The notes: a model not told the origin generated them from the letters alone. DNA of 53,221 nt from CALCKU01 sp964534845 (GCA_964534845.1 CAZHPV010000011.1:1-53221); one strand, 5' to 3'. Numbered from the stretch's first letter, positions 41,834 to 52,556 are shown. Numbers and translations are program-made.

Positions 41834-44800
41834 AATCGCTCATTACTTGGTTCGTCAGAAACCCCATTGCCGCTAACCTCATTATGGCCGCCATGTTTAT
41901 TGTTGGCGTTACAGGCTATTTTAGTCTCGACCGGGAGTTTATCCCGAATATTAACGTCAACGGCATTAATGTAACGGTTTCGTGGCCTGGGGCTTCGCCC
42001 CGCGATGTTGAAGAACAATTAATTGTGCGTATTGAGGAAGCGGTAGACGGACTTGATGGTATAGATTTTATTGAAGCCACAGGCAGTGAAGGTCAGGCGA
42101 CAGTCGAGATTACAACAAAACTGCGTATTGATTATGAGAAATTGCTCAATGAAGTGCAAACGCGGGTTGATGCTATACAGAACCTTCCCGTTGACAGTTT
42201 CAGACCCCAAGTCGTGCGCAGGGAATTGCGCGCTGATGCTATGTTTTTGGCGCTTTATGGTGATGAAGACCCGCTCGTTTTGCAACGCGAAGCCAATAAA
42301 ATCCGTCAGGAATTATCGAAACTAGGAGGTTTGCAACTCACGGAGCAAATTTCCAAACGTCCCGAACAGGTCACCATTGAAATTTCTGAGACGGCTTTGC
42401 GTCAATATGGTCTGACATTCTCACAAGTGGCGCAGGAAATTTCCGGTTCATCGGTTAATCTATCGGCCGGAACGGTCAGTACATCAGGCGGTAACCTACA
42501 ATTGCGCGCACGGGCTCTGGCCAATACAGAGGATGAGTTTGGCGATATTATAATTCGCCAGACACCCAGTGGCGGCATTATCAGATTGCGCGATATTGCT
42601 ACGATTATTGACGGGTTTGACGATAGTAAATTCGCCGCGCAGTTCAGAGGTAAAAATACTGCAATCTTTAAGGTGAGCACGCCGGATAATCCGGATATTA
42701 CGTTGGCAGGAAAAAATATTCGTAAGTTTGAAAAGGATATTAAAGACCGTTTGCCACCCAATATGGATTTTGCGATTTGGTCCGATGCGTCCACTATGTT
42801 TGACGGGCGGATGGCCCTTATCGGGAATAATGCTCTCTCAGGTATGATACTGGTTTTGATCATTCTCATTTTATTTTTAAGGCCGATTGTGGCGCTCTGG
42901 GTAACAATCGGTATTGCCGCCGCCTTTGCGGGCGCCATTGCTATCGCGCCCCATATCGGCATTACGCTTAATATGATTTCGCTCTTTGCCTTCTTGCTGG
43001 TGATCGGGATTGTTGTGGATGATGCCATTGTTGTTGGCGAGTCAATTTACTTACATAATGAAAATGGTGTGTCAGGTGAGAAGGGTGCCGTAGGCGGGGC
43101 CAATATGGTTGTAAAGCCGGTTTTCTTTGCTGTTATTACAACGATAATGATGTTTGTCCCTTTCATGTTAATGACAGGCCCTATTCGGGCAATGACGGCG
43201 CAAATCAGCTTGGTTGTGATCGCGGTTTTGACCTTTTCGCTGATCGAGGCCTTTTTCATTTTACCCGCGCATTTGCGTCATTTAAAGCCCGTTAATCCTG
43301 AAAAGCAAAACCGTTTCATGCGCTTTCAACACACCATCGCCGAGAGCCTTGTCCATTTTGCCAAAACACGGTTTCGTCCTTTTGTCGCCCTGTTGATTAA
43401 GTTTCGCTATATAACGGTCGCGATTTTTGTTGGCTTGTTATTTATGTCCTTAACCTTCTTACGGGTTGGTATTGCACCGACGTCTTTCATACCGGAAGTC
43501 GAAGGCGACCTTATCACATTTGCCGTTCGCTTTCCGGAAGGCACGACCTTTGAACGCCGCGAACAAGTGAGAGATAAGGTCGAGCGCGCGATTGTTACGC
43601 TCAATGAGAATACACAGGCCGATTTTGGCGTGGACTATCCGCTTATTACCGAGCCCGGCACGGTAACAAACCGAAGAAGTGTTGAAGGGTTTTTTGGTCT
43701 AACACATGCGGATAAACGGAAACATATTTCGACAAAATCCATATCGGACAGATTAGAAGTGTATGTCGGCGAAGTCCCGGATGCTTACCGTGTTACATAT
43801 GGTTATACGGAAGGCGGATTTAGCACAGGTGGTTTGCGTTACGGCGTCGCCTCTGCTGATCCAGAAGATTTAAAGGCGGCGATATTGGACCTTAAAGCCG
43901 GTATGGCAAGCTATGCGGCGGTGAGGCGCGTGTTTGACGGGCTGGAAAGTTCAGCGAGTGAAATTCAGTTTACACTAAAACCGGGTGCGGCGACTTTGGG
44001 TATCACCCTTGATGATGTCACGCGTCAGGTTCGGGAGGCCTTTTACGGCCGCGAGGTACAACGTTTGCCGCGCGGCGGTGAGGATGTCCGTGTCATAGTG
44101 CGCTATCCCGAGGTGGCGCGTAATTCAATTGACAGCTTGCAAGACTTGCGTATCCGGGGCGAAAACGGCGTAGAGGTTCCGCTTTTTAGCGTCGCGGATG
44201 TTAGTTTTACGGAGGGTGTGAGCCGTATTAGGCGGCGTGATCGCAAACGTGTGGTCAATGCAGGGGCCCATATTCGCGGGGAGAAATCAGAGGTCGCCCG
44301 TATTAAGGCCGATATGCTTGCTAATTTTATCCCCGATTGGGAAAGACGTCATCCAAATGCAACCCGTGTTGAGATCGGAGATGACGAAGTTGAGCGTACT
44401 TTCATGAAAGAGCTTAGGATTTCCATGATTGCCATTCTCTTCATGATGTATGCTCTGCTCGCTATTGCCTTTCGGTCCTATGCGCAGCCGTTTTTGATAA
44501 TGGTGGCTATCCCCTTTGCATTAGTGGGGATGATATTCGGAAATATAGTAACGGGCGTGCCATTTGGCATGATGTCCCTGTTTGGGTTTTTTGCCGCCTC
44601 TGGCGTCGCGATAAATGATAATCTGGTTTTGATAGATTATGTCAACCGCTTGCGAAGTCGTGGTATCGGGGCCTACCAAGCCATGCTTGATGCCTGTGTC
44701 TCGCGTTTCAGGCCTATTTTGCTCACCTCTGTGACGACATTTATTGGCATTACACCTATCTTGTTTGAAACCTCCACACAGGCGGAATTTCTCAAGCCTA

Positions 44801-45042
44801 TGGTGGTCGCATTGGCCTTTGGTGTGTTGTTTGATTTCTTTTTGACCTTGATGTTAGTGCCGGCCCTTTACGGAATTGGCGTGGATATTTCACGGTTTTT
44901 CCGCGGACTTTGGCGGGGCGAAAAACAGCCGGGGCTTGGGTCATCCTATGATCCGGAATTAGCATTGGCCCTGGATGACTTTGATGTAAATACCGATAAT
45001 CCGCGTCAGTTCTCGCCGTCACAGCCAGCCCCGGCGGAATAG
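41830..45042 (+). CDS. RND efflux permease
   Basis: 1070 residues, the AcrB/HAE size. TM1 is at about 12-32 (AANLIMAAMFIVGVTG), with the central helices around residues 335-480 including the proton-relay Asp pair in VIGIVVDDAIVVGES, and a second TM set after about 860. Two large periplasmic loops lie between. The VVDDAIVV motif and ISLFAFLLVIG are typical. Such pumps export drugs, dyes or metabolites by proton antiport. The substrate cannot be read. Overlap ATGA with the adaptor. Confidence 0.93.
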   Translation: MKSLITWFVRNPIAANLIMAAMFIVGVTGYFSLDREFIPNINVNGINVTVSWPGASPRDVEEQLIVRIEEAVDGLDGIDFIEATGSEGQATVEITTKLRIDYEKLLNEVQTRVDAIQNLPVDSFRPQVVRRELRADAMFLALYGDEDPLVLQREANKIRQELSKLGGLQLTEQISKRPEQVTIEISETALRQYGLTFSQVAQEISGSSVNLSAGTVSTSGGNLQLRARALANTEDEFGDIIIRQTPSGGIIRLRDIATIIDGFDDSKFAAQFRGKNTAIFKVSTPDNPDITLAGKNIRKFEKDIKDRLPPNMDFAIWSDASTMFDGRMALIGNNALSGMILVLIILILFLRPIVALWVTIGIAAAFAGAIAIAPHIGITLNMISLFAFLLVIGIVVDDAIVVGESIYLHNENGVSGEKGAVGGANMVVKPVFFAVITTIMMFVPFMLMTGPIRAMTAQISLVVIAVLTFSLIEAFFILPAHLRHLKPVNPEKQNRFMRFQHTIAESLVHFAKTRFRPFVALLIKFRYITVAIFVGLLFMSLTFLRVGIAPTSFIPEVEGDLITFAVRFPEGTTFERREQVRDKVERAIVTLNENTQADFGVDYPLITEPGTVTNRRSVEGFFGLTHADKRKHISTKSISDRLEVYVGEVPDAYRVTYGYTEGGFSTGGLRYGVASADPEDLKAAILDLKAGMASYAAVRRVFDGLESSASEIQFTLKPGAATLGITLDDVTRQVREAFYGREVQRLPRGGEDVRVIVRYPEVARNSIDSLQDLRIRGENGVEVPLFSVADVSFTEGVSRIRRRDRKRVVNAGAHIRGEKSEVARIKADMLANFIPDWERRHPNATRVEIGDDEVERTFMKELRISMIAILFMMYALLAIAFRSYAQPFLIMVAIPFALVGMIFGNIVTGVPFGMMSLFGFFAASGVAINDNLVLIDYVNRLRSRGIGAYQAMLDACVSRFRPILLTSVTTFIGITPILFETSTQAEFLKPMVVALAFGVLFDFFLTLMLVPALYGIGVDISRFFRGLWRGEKQPGLGSSYDPELALALDDFDVNTDNPRQFSPSQPAPAE

Positions 45043-45107
45043 TTTGGCAAGAGCCCGGTCTTAACGCGGCGTGTGCGCGCCCAGAATTTATATTTGGAAA
45101 GTTTGAT

Positions 45108-47171
45108 ATGACCCTTAGACATTTACTCGCCGGAACTGCCGCGGTGCTAGGTCTTCTGGCCTGCACTGCCGATAAATCCGCCTTGTCTGATGGGACGCAG
45201 ATAGCCGCGACCCAACCCGTTCTGGGGAGTTTTGGCGTCGCGCTGGAAAATATGGACCTAAGCGTTAGGCCCGGTGATAATTTCTTTAAATTTGTAAATG
45301 GGCGGTGGTTGGACACAACAGATATCCCCGAGGACAAATCCAGCTATGGCGGGTTTGCGATATTAGCGGATCTCTCTGATGCGCGTGTAAAAAAGATTAT
45401 TGAAGATATATCCAAAAACGGATCGAGCCCAGGTTCGGAAGCACAGAAAATCGGTGATTTTTATGCAAGCTTTACAGATGTGGACGCTATTAATGCCGCG
45501 GGTCTATCTGCAGTGGAGGCTGACCTTGCTAAAATCGCAAATGTTAAAAACCATAAGGAGGCCGCATACCTTATGGGGGACCCGCAGCTCAATTTAAGAG
45601 CGCCAATTTCCGGCTGGGTTGATGTCGATGTTAAAAATATCAGCGAATATATTTTTTATATTACCCAATCCGGTCTGGGTATGCCCAGTAAGGATAATTA
45701 TCTCGACACAGATGAAAAAGCGCTAAAACTCCGCACCGCTTATAAAACCTTTCTTGAACACATGCTCACAAAGGCCGGCTATAAATCACCGAAAAAACGC
45801 GCTGGTAAAGTCTTGGCCTTTGAAACCGAAATGGCCAAAGTGCACTGGTCGCCCGAAAAAAGACGCGACCGAAGCCTGACCTATAATAAAATGGCTGTGG
45901 ACGCTTTGAAATCCTATGCCGAAGGTTTTGAATGGCAGGACATGTTCGAGGCGGCGGGTCTGGCGCGTGAAACCGAATTTGTTGTACGCGAAAATGACGC
46001 AATTCAAGCGTTATCGCGTATTTTCGCCAAAACCGATATTGAGACGCTTAAAGCCTATATGGCCGCTCATTACCTAAGCACGATGGCGGCCTTCCTGCCC
46101 GATGATGTCGATCAGGCCCGTTTTGATTTTTACGGAAAGGCCCTGCGCGGAACCCAATCCCAGAGAGCGCGCTGGAAGCGCGGTGTCGGACAAATTGATG
46201 ACCTCATGGGCGAAATGGTGGGTAAGGTCTATGTCGAGCGGCATTTTCCGCCAAAGGCCAAATCGGAAATGGATGATCTGGTCGAGAATTTACGCGCTGC
46301 GTTTAAAGACGGCATTGATAATCTTGACTGGATGGGAGCAAAAACCAAAATTGAAGCCCAAGACAAGCTGCGTAAATTTAATCCGAAAATCGGCTATCCC
46401 AATGAATGGTCGGATTATAGCTCTTTAATTGTTAAGCGCGGCGACCTTATTGGGTCTGTGAAGTCGGCCAATCTCTGGCAATGGGAGGATATGACCGGCA
46501 AATTAGGCGGGCCTATTGACCGCGGCGAATGGGGTATGAACCCGCAAACGGTTAATGCCTATTACCGCCCGTCCCTTAACGAAATTGTTTTTCCGGCCGC
46601 TATATTGCAGGCACCATTTTTTGACACCGCCGCCGACCCTGCGGTGAATTACGGGGGTATTGGTGCGGTTATCGGCCATGAAATGGGACATGGTTTTGAC
46701 GATCAGGGCCGCAAAACGGACGGCGATGGGCGCCAACGCGATTGGTGGACGGATGCGGACGGGGCCGCCTTTAAAGCCCGCGCGGATATATTGGTGGAAC
46801 AGTTCAATGCTTTTGAGCCTTTGCCCGGATTACATATAAACGGCGAGCTTACATTGGGGGAAAACATTGGTGATCTGACTGGGCTGACCATGGCCTATAC
46901 CGCCTATAAGAAATCCTTGGGCGGGGTAGAGCCGCCTATTATTGACGGCTTTACCGGAGATCAGCGTTTCTTTCTGGCTTACGGACAAATCTGGCAACGC
47001 AAGTTTCGCGAGGCGGCCCTGCGCAACCGTATTAAAACCGATCCGCATAGTCCGGGAGAGTACCGCGCAAACGGTATCGTTCGCAATTTCGACCCGTGGT
47101 ATGCCGCCTTTAATGTCGGGCCTGATGATGCCCTTTACTTGCCGCCGGAAAAACGGGTTAAAATCTGGTAG
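45108..47171 (+). CDS. M13-family zinc metallopeptidase (PepO/neprilysin type), lipoprotein
   Basis: 687 residues. Lipobox LLAC at about residues 16-19 predicts an outer-membrane or periplasmic lipoprotein. M13 features: NFFKFVNGRWLD near the N-terminus, zinc motif VIGHEMGHGFDDQGR (HExxH) and the third ligand in GENIGDLTGLTMAY, plus the substrate-binding NAYYRPSLNEIVFPA. It cleaves oligopeptides. It lies 65 bases after the RND permease and may be read with it. Confidence 0.93.
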   Translation: MTLRHLLAGTAAVLGLLACTADKSALSDGTQIAATQPVLGSFGVALENMDLSVRPGDNFFKFVNGRWLDTTDIPEDKSSYGGFAILADLSDARVKKIIEDISKNGSSPGSEAQKIGDFYASFTDVDAINAAGLSAVEADLAKIANVKNHKEAAYLMGDPQLNLRAPISGWVDVDVKNISEYIFYITQSGLGMPSKDNYLDTDEKALKLRTAYKTFLEHMLTKAGYKSPKKRAGKVLAFETEMAKVHWSPEKRRDRSLTYNKMAVDALKSYAEGFEWQDMFEAAGLARETEFVVRENDAIQALSRIFAKTDIETLKAYMAAHYLSTMAAFLPDDVDQARFDFYGKALRGTQSQRARWKRGVGQIDDLMGEMVGKVYVERHFPPKAKSEMDDLVENLRAAFKDGIDNLDWMGAKTKIEAQDKLRKFNPKIGYPNEWSDYSSLIVKRGDLIGSVKSANLWQWEDMTGKLGGPIDRGEWGMNPQTVNAYYRPSLNEIVFPAAILQAPFFDTAADPAVNYGGIGAVIGHEMGHGFDDQGRKTDGDGRQRDWWTDADGAAFKARADILVEQFNAFEPLPGLHINGELTLGENIGDLTGLTMAYTAYKKSLGGVEPPIIDGFTGDQRFFLAYGQIWQRKFREAALRNRIKTDPHSPGEYRANGIVRNFDPWYAAFNVGPDDALYLPPEKRVKIW

Positions 47172-47212
47172 GCCTTTGCCAAGCGCTCGGGGCTAAATTT
47201 CGACATAATCAA

Positions 47213-47821
47213 ATGCCAAAATGCGGTATGCGTGTTTTCTTTTACTTGATATGTGCGAGCTTTCTTACCCCGTTTGCCTATGCCGATGCAGTATTGCTCC
47301 AAGCGGCGAAATATAGACTGGACGCCTCTGTGCGCTATGATCCGGCTTATATAGGACTGGATTACCCAAATGGGGATGTTGCACCGGACAGGGGGGTGTG
47401 TACGGATGTCATAATCCGCTCATACCGCGCCGCTTACAGTTTTGATTTTCAAAAAGCTGTGCATGAAGATATGCGCGCGAATTTCACCGCCTATCCTGAA
47501 ATTTGGGGCCTTAAACGTCCGGATAAGAATATAGATCACCGCCGTGTACCCAATTTGGAGACCTATTTAACACGGCGCGGTGCGGCCCTGCCGATCACGC
47601 GCAAAGCCCAAGATTATAAGCCGGGGGATATTGTGACATGGCGGCTAGGCGGGCGTTTGCCCCATATCGGCATTGTCTCAGATAAGACAAGCCCGCGCGG
47701 CACGCCGCTTATCATCCATAATATCGGGTTCGGGCCAGAGGAATCTGATATGTTATTTGACCACCCGATTGAAGGGCATTTTAGGTTCCGACCTAAGACG
47801 AATTTAAAGAAAGCACTGTAA
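47213..47821 (+). CDS. DUF1287 protein
   Basis: 202 residues with a signal peptide (ending FAYADA). The DUF1287 core has a Cys in DRGVCTDVIIRSYR, then LKRPDKNIDHRRVPNLETYL and a His in LPHIGIVSD, consistent with an NlpC/P60-like periplasmic hydrolase. The catalytic pair is inferred. It follows the M13 peptidase by 41 bases on the same strand and would be secreted like it. Confidence 0.82.
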   Translation: MPKCGMRVFFYLICASFLTPFAYADAVLLQAAKYRLDASVRYDPAYIGLDYPNGDVAPDRGVCTDVIIRSYRAAYSFDFQKAVHEDMRANFTAYPEIWGLKRPDKNIDHRRVPNLETYLTRRGAALPITRKAQDYKPGDIVTWRLGGRLPHIGIVSDKTSPRGTPLIIHNIGFGPEESDMLFDHPIEGHFRFRPKTNLKKAL

Positions 47822-47860
47822 ATTAGGGCACCCCTAGACGCGCCTGAAAAAATTTATGGC

Positions 47861-48976
47861 CTATACTAAAGAGGCGTTCTTCTCATCCAGAATATGGTCT
47901 TGCCACGCATAGGGGACGGGATTGGGGAGTTCCAAGTGCTGGGCGATCATATGGGGCAGGGCGGCTTGGCCTAAAACCTCGTTTATTTCCGCGTCAAGTT
48001 TTTCGGGGTCAGGAGAGAATTTTGTCAGACTGGGTAGACCTGCTGTTTCAAGGGCTACCCACATGCGCCCCTTTGTAATCAGAATCGAAATATCAATGTT
48101 TTTGCGCCCCAAGGCTTGGCGCAAATCGGCATTAAGATTAATGAAGCGCATGACGCGGTCAGGGTCGAGAAACAGATGGGCCAGAGTTTGATCATCTGTC
48201 GTGACTTTATAATATTTGTTAAATTCGAGACTGGCGGTTTTGATCTTATCCATTTTGAAGCGTTTACCGTTGCGGACCCGGTCAAATGGCCCCGAGGCGC
48301 GGTAGGTGCGCCGCGAGCTAATTACGATCCGGTTATCTGAATCAAACCCCTCGACATCCAGCTCGAGCATTAGGCCTTCAAACACTTTTACAATACGTTG
48401 GCGTGTGCGGGTGCGGCCCTGACTATCGGTATAGGTCTCGGTTTCAGTGCGGGTCAGCTTTGTGCCGATAGAGTGCAAGTGCGGTGTTGCGGGGTCTTGC
48501 GCGGCTGTGTTCGGGTCAGCAGCATCAGTGCGTTTAGGTCTAAGGCCTGCCAAATAATGTACGTCATGAAAACGCCCTAAAAACCCGGCCTGTGTGAAGG
48601 TTTGCAAAACCTGACCATGGGTACGGGACACATCCACAATATCAATGCCGATAGCGTCTCTCACATAGTTGGATAAATCGGACTGGGCGCTGGCCATAAT
48701 CCGGTTTTTCCCTTTGGCAATCGAGCGGGTTTTGGCAAAGCCTAATCCTGTGGCTACGAGCATGGGAAGGACGGCTTGCTCCCAAATATTGGCCAGACTA
48801 AATGTGCCTATTCCGCCGCCCACCAAAGTGGCCATGCTTATAAAATTCCAAGGATGTTTCTGATTGGTAATTCTATCTTGTAGGGGCTCTATATCGCTTT
48901 TGCGTTTTGGCCCAAGGGCTGCATTAAAGCGCGCTTTTTGATCTTTAAATAAGTCGGTTGGCCAATTCCCTTCCAC
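47861..48976 (-). CDS. DUF3137 membrane-anchored protein
   Basis: 371 residues. Two short hydrophobic segments (about 45-90) precede a soluble domain with VFEGLMLELDVEGFDSDN, TASLEFNKYYKVTTDD and the DUF3137 pattern to the end. The function is unknown. It is the last gene of the J-protein/CobS/CobT unit, 3 bases after cobT. Confidence 0.72.
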   Translation of the reverse strand: MEGNWPTDLFKDQKARFNAALGPKRKSDIEPLQDRITNQKHPWNFISMATLVGGGIGTFSLANIWEQAVLPMLVATGLGFAKTRSIAKGKNRIMASAQSDLSNYVRDAIGIDIVDVSRTHGQVLQTFTQAGFLGRFHDVHYLAGLRPKRTDAADPNTAAQDPATPHLHSIGTKLTRTETETYTDSQGRTRTRQRIVKVFEGLMLELDVEGFDSDNRIVISSRRTYRASGPFDRVRNGKRFKMDKIKTASLEFNKYYKVTTDDQTLAHLFLDPDRVMRFINLNADLRQALGRKNIDISILITKGRMWVALETAGLPSLTKFSPDPEKLDAEINEVLGQAALPHMIAQHLELPNPVPYAWQDHILDEKNASLV

Positions 48977-48979
48977 AGC

Positions 48980-50881
48980 CTAACGCCTCCGGGGTTCGTC
49001 AAACAGCTCGGCCAGTTTTTCCGTCATTACGCCGCCTAATTGTTCGACGTCCATAATTGTCACAGCGCGTTTATACCAGCGTGTCACATCATGGCCAATG
49101 CCAATGGCGACAAGCTCGACTTCGCTTCGGTTTTCGATTTTATCAATTACGAGGCGTAAGTGGTTTTCCAATAAACCCGTTTTATTATGGCTTTGCGTGG
49201 CATCATCGACAGGTGCGCCGTCAGAAATGACCATAAGAATACGGCGCTGTTCGGGCCGCATGGACAATCGTCGAAAAGCCCATTCTAAAGCCTCGCCGTC
49301 AATGTTTTCCTTCAGTAGACCTTCGCGCATCATCAGGCCGAGATTACGTTTGGCCCGTCGCCACGGCATATCGGCACCTTTATAAATAATATGGCGCAAA
49401 TCATTAAGGCGTCCGGGCTGGTTGGGTTTGCCTGCGGCCAGCCAATCCTGAAAGCTCCGCCCGCCTTTCCAGGCCTTTGTTGTAAAGCCTAAAATTTCGG
49501 CCTTGACCCCGCACCGTTCTAAGGTACGCGCCATAATATCAGCGCAGACGGCCGCTACCATAATAGGCCGGCCGCGCATGGAGCCAGAATTATCTATCAG
49601 AACCGTCACAACAGTATCGCGAAAATCGGTTTCTTTTTCTTCTTTAAATGTCAGGGCCGACATCGGGTCTATGACAACACGTGTTAGCCGCGCCGTATCC
49701 AACAGGCCCTCTTCCAGATCAAACGTCCAGCTGCGTTGTTGTTGGGCGAGTAGACGTCTTTGTAAGCGGTTAGCCAGTCGGGATATGGCCCCTGAAAGAC
49801 CGGCCATATGGCCGTCCAGATAACCCCGCAAGCGGTCAAGCTCTTCTGTTTCACATAAATCCTCGGCCTTTATGACTTCGTCATGCCCCGTGGAATAGAC
49901 TTTATAAGGATCAGGCAGATTAGTAGGTTGAACATTATTAGGACTTTGCGACGGCTCTTGCTCGCTATCGTCGCCTTCGCCGTCAATATTTTCCGCATCG
50001 ACCATATCTTGGGGGTCTGCGTTTTCATCATCAAGGGCGTCAGCGTCTGATACTTCTGTTTGTCCCTGTTGCTCTTCTTGAGGCGCATCAGGGGTCTGGT
50101 CCGGTTGTTCGTCTTCATTCTCCGAATTTTCTTCATCCTGATTATCGTCTTCTTCCGGTTCAGAAAAATCCTCACCCATATCAAAGTCGCGGATCATATC
50201 CCGGACAAATTGACCGTAATTATTCTGATTACCCAAGGCCTGTTTCAAAGTATCAATATGCGGTCCGGCTTTAAGCTCGATTTCCTCGCGCCACGCCGCC
50301 ATTATGCCCTGTGTCGATGCGGGCAGGGCACGTCCCGTTAAAGCCTCGCGTACATATAGCCCGACGGCTTCAGAGAAGCTTGTATCGTCCTTGGCGATAT
50401 CAGGCTTATCAAAACCCCGCCTTAAAGCGCGGGCGTTAAGGGCCGCATTTAGATTATCACTAATACCGATAAGATGTTGAGCGCCTAAAGCCTCGACCCG
50501 TGCCTGCTCCAAAGCTTCAAAAACGGCGCGCGCTGGCCCGGATTGGGGCTGATTGCGCCGGTGCAAAGCTTTGTCATGTAAGGCCAGCCGCAAGGCTAAA
50601 CTGTCGGCTTCCCCGCGGGCTTTCGCAATGACTTCAGATTTAGGCCGGGGCGGCAGGCTTGGCAGCATGATTTGTTCACGCACGATACCGGCCACATCCC
50701 CGCCAAAAGTGACCTCTATTTCCGGCTCCCCTGAAATCGCTTTTGTTGCAGAGGCCAGTGCGCGTTTAAAGTCGTCAATAGGCGGTTTCTTCATGGCCTT
50801 TAATCTAGCCTCCATCGGTGTTGATGCAACCCTTCCTTTAAGGCTAGTGGCCAAATGGCTTAGATAGTCATGGTCGGTCAC
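48980..50881 (-). CDS. cobT: Cobaltochelatase subunit CobT
   Basis: 633 residues from a GTG at 50881. The N-terminal half is helical; a long acidic Asp/Glu/Gln stretch (about 240-330) follows; the C-terminal von Willebrand A domain carries the MIDAS motif DNSGSMRG and a later SDGAPVDD. CobT with CobS and CobN inserts cobalt into hydrogenobyrinate in the aerobic cobalamin pathway. cobN and other cob genes are not in this window. It lies 21 bases after cobS. Confidence 0.93.
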   Translation of the reverse strand: MTDHDYLSHLATSLKGRVASTPMEARLKAMKKPPIDDFKRALASATKAISGEPEIEVTFGGDVAGIVREQIMLPSLPPRPKSEVIAKARGEADSLALRLALHDKALHRRNQPQSGPARAVFEALEQARVEALGAQHLIGISDNLNAALNARALRRGFDKPDIAKDDTSFSEAVGLYVREALTGRALPASTQGIMAAWREEIELKAGPHIDTLKQALGNQNNYGQFVRDMIRDFDMGEDFSEPEEDDNQDEENSENEDEQPDQTPDAPQEEQQGQTEVSDADALDDENADPQDMVDAENIDGEGDDSEQEPSQSPNNVQPTNLPDPYKVYSTGHDEVIKAEDLCETEELDRLRGYLDGHMAGLSGAISRLANRLQRRLLAQQQRSWTFDLEEGLLDTARLTRVVIDPMSALTFKEEKETDFRDTVVTVLIDNSGSMRGRPIMVAAVCADIMARTLERCGVKAEILGFTTKAWKGGRSFQDWLAAGKPNQPGRLNDLRHIIYKGADMPWRRAKRNLGLMMREGLLKENIDGEALEWAFRRLSMRPEQRRILMVISDGAPVDDATQSHNKTGLLENHLRLVIDKIENRSEVELVAIGIGHDVTRWYKRAVTIMDVEQLGGVMTEKLAELFDEPRRR

Positions 50882-50902
50882 GGTCGGTGTGAACTCGCGA
50901 GC

Positions 50903-51883
50903 CTAAGCCACCATAACCGCACTGCTCTCGGGCAAGTCATTCCCAAAGGCGCGCTGGTAAAATTCGGCAATGATCGGGCGTTCCAGCTCGTCGCATTTAT
51001 TCAAGAATGTCATGCGGAAGGCTTGCGCGATATCGCCGTCGAAAATACGGGCATTTTCTGCCCAGTTCATCACGGTACGCGGTGACATCACGGTCGAAAT
51101 ATCACCGTTCATGAAGGCTTTGCGGCTCAAATCTGCCACACGCACCATAGAGGCCAGAACGTCCTTGCCCTCAGCGGTATCGTAGCTGGGCGATTTGGCC
51201 AGCACTATAGCTTCTTCAGACTCGTGTGAGAGATAGTTGAGCTGGGTAACAATAGACCAGCGGTCCATCTGGCCTTGGTTGATTTGTTGGGTGCCGTGAT
51301 AAAGTCCTGTCGTGTCGCCAAGGCCTACCGTATTTGTGGTCGAAAACAGGCGGAAGGCCTTATGCGGCGTGATGACTTTGTTTTGGTCCAGCAAGGTCAG
51401 CCGGCCTTGGGCTTCCAATATACGCTGAATGACAAACATCACATCTGGTCGTCCGGCGTCATATTCATCAAAGGTGAGAGCGACAGGGTTTTGCAAGGCC
51501 CATGGTAGAAGGCCCTCGCGAAATTCTGTGATTTGTTTACCGTCTTTGAGCACGATAGCGTCCTTGCCGATCAAATCGATACGGGAGACATGGCTATCGA
51601 GATTAATTCTTACTAATGGCCAATTTAACCGGGCGGCGACTTGTTCAATATGGGTGGATTTACCTGTGCCGTGATAACCTTGTATCATCACGCGTCGATC
51701 ATAGGCGAAGCCTGCGCAAATCGCCTGCGTCGTTTCAGGGTCGAAAATATAGGCCTCGTCAATCGGCGGTACATATTCGCTGGCTTGGCTAAAGGCCGGA
51801 AGATCCATGTCAAAATCGACGCTGAACGCCTCGCGCGCGGAAACGGTCGTATCAGGTTGGGAAATAGGAAATTGATCACTCAT
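50903..51883 (-). CDS. cobS: Cobaltochelatase subunit CobS (AAA+)
   Basis: 326 residues. Walker A is GYHGTGKSTHIEQVAARLNW, Walker B is ALTFDEYDAG; ATTNTVGLGDTTGLYHGT-type motifs (in FSTTNTVGLGDTTGLYHGTQ) and sensor residues follow. CobS powers cobalt insertion with CobT. It lies 18 bases after the J-domain gene and 21 before cobT. In many alphaproteobacteria CobST are kept with other functions, so the role here is open without cobN. Confidence 0.94.
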   Translation of the reverse strand: MSDQFPISQPDTTVSAREAFSVDFDMDLPAFSQASEYVPPIDEAYIFDPETTQAICAGFAYDRRVMIQGYHGTGKSTHIEQVAARLNWPLVRINLDSHVSRIDLIGKDAIVLKDGKQITEFREGLLPWALQNPVALTFDEYDAGRPDVMFVIQRILEAQGRLTLLDQNKVITPHKAFRLFSTTNTVGLGDTTGLYHGTQQINQGQMDRWSIVTQLNYLSHESEEAIVLAKSPSYDTAEGKDVLASMVRVADLSRKAFMNGDISTVMSPRTVMNWAENARIFDGDIAQAFRMTFLNKCDELERPIIAEFYQRAFGNDLPESSAVMVA

Positions 51884-51901
51884 AGGAAGAGGCTTTCTAT
51901 A

Positions 51902-52516
51902 TTAGCCGAGATTAGTTGTTTTAAGAACTTTCATGGCACTGACGACACGCTGGAAGCTTTCTTCCGTGCTGCGGTCACCTTTATTAGCATCGGGGTGAAG
52001 TTGTTTTACCAATTGTGTATAGCGCTTGCGTACATCGGACTTGGTCGCTGTATCGTCCAATCCGAGATCGTTTAGGGCTTTTATCTGGAGTTTGGATAGG
52101 CGTCGACGGGGTTGTTCGGCCATTTCTTTATCGGAATTTCCAAAAATAGTGAGCGGCTCGGCAAAATCATCGCCGCCGCCAGCCCGGGCTTTCTTGCGGG
52201 CTTTGGCGCGTTCGCCTGTGTTTTTACGCACGTCCCATGTCGGGCGGTGACCATGTCTGGCACCAGCCTGCCATTCGCGAATGTCATCATCAGACATATC
52301 CGAGAAAAAGTTCCAGTTTTTATTATATTCACGGGCATGGGCCGTACAGAAATTGTAATATTCACGAATCCGGTCAGGGCTTTTCGGAGCTTTACAGCCG
52401 CCCATACTGACGCAGCCGGCCCAGTCACATTCTCTTTCATCGGGATTGGGCTTTTTTTTGCCCTTATTGATGCGAATGTCTATGCCTTTGGGCTTGTATT
52501 CGTAACTTCCTGCCAT
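51902..52516 (-). CDS. J-domain protein
   Basis: 204 residues. The N-terminal part has Cys/His positions (CDWAGCVSMGGCKAP, FCTAHAREYNKNWNFF) that may bind zinc. A J domain closes the protein at about 145-204 with the HPD in LVKQLHPDANKG, the contact to DnaK. J proteins pass clients to DnaK. Its position just before cobS and beside bolA is a common alphaproteobacterial arrangement. Confidence 0.88.
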   Translation of the reverse strand: MAGSYEYKPKGIDIRINKGKKKPNPDERECDWAGCVSMGGCKAPKSPDRIREYYNFCTAHAREYNKNWNFFSDMSDDDIREWQAGARHGHRPTWDVRKNTGERAKARKKARAGGGDDFAEPLTIFGNSDKEMAEQPRRRLSKLQIKALNDLGLDDTATKSDVRKRYTQLVKQLHPDANKGDRSTEESFQRVVSAMKVLKTTNLG

Positions 52517-52556
52517 GATATAGTTTACTCATCTCGTAATAATAGGACAGGCTAAA

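Noticed and set aside
42402..43604. Antisense frames within the RND permease
   Set aside because: Reverse reading of hydrophobic helices gives long open frames by codon bias; no family is seen.
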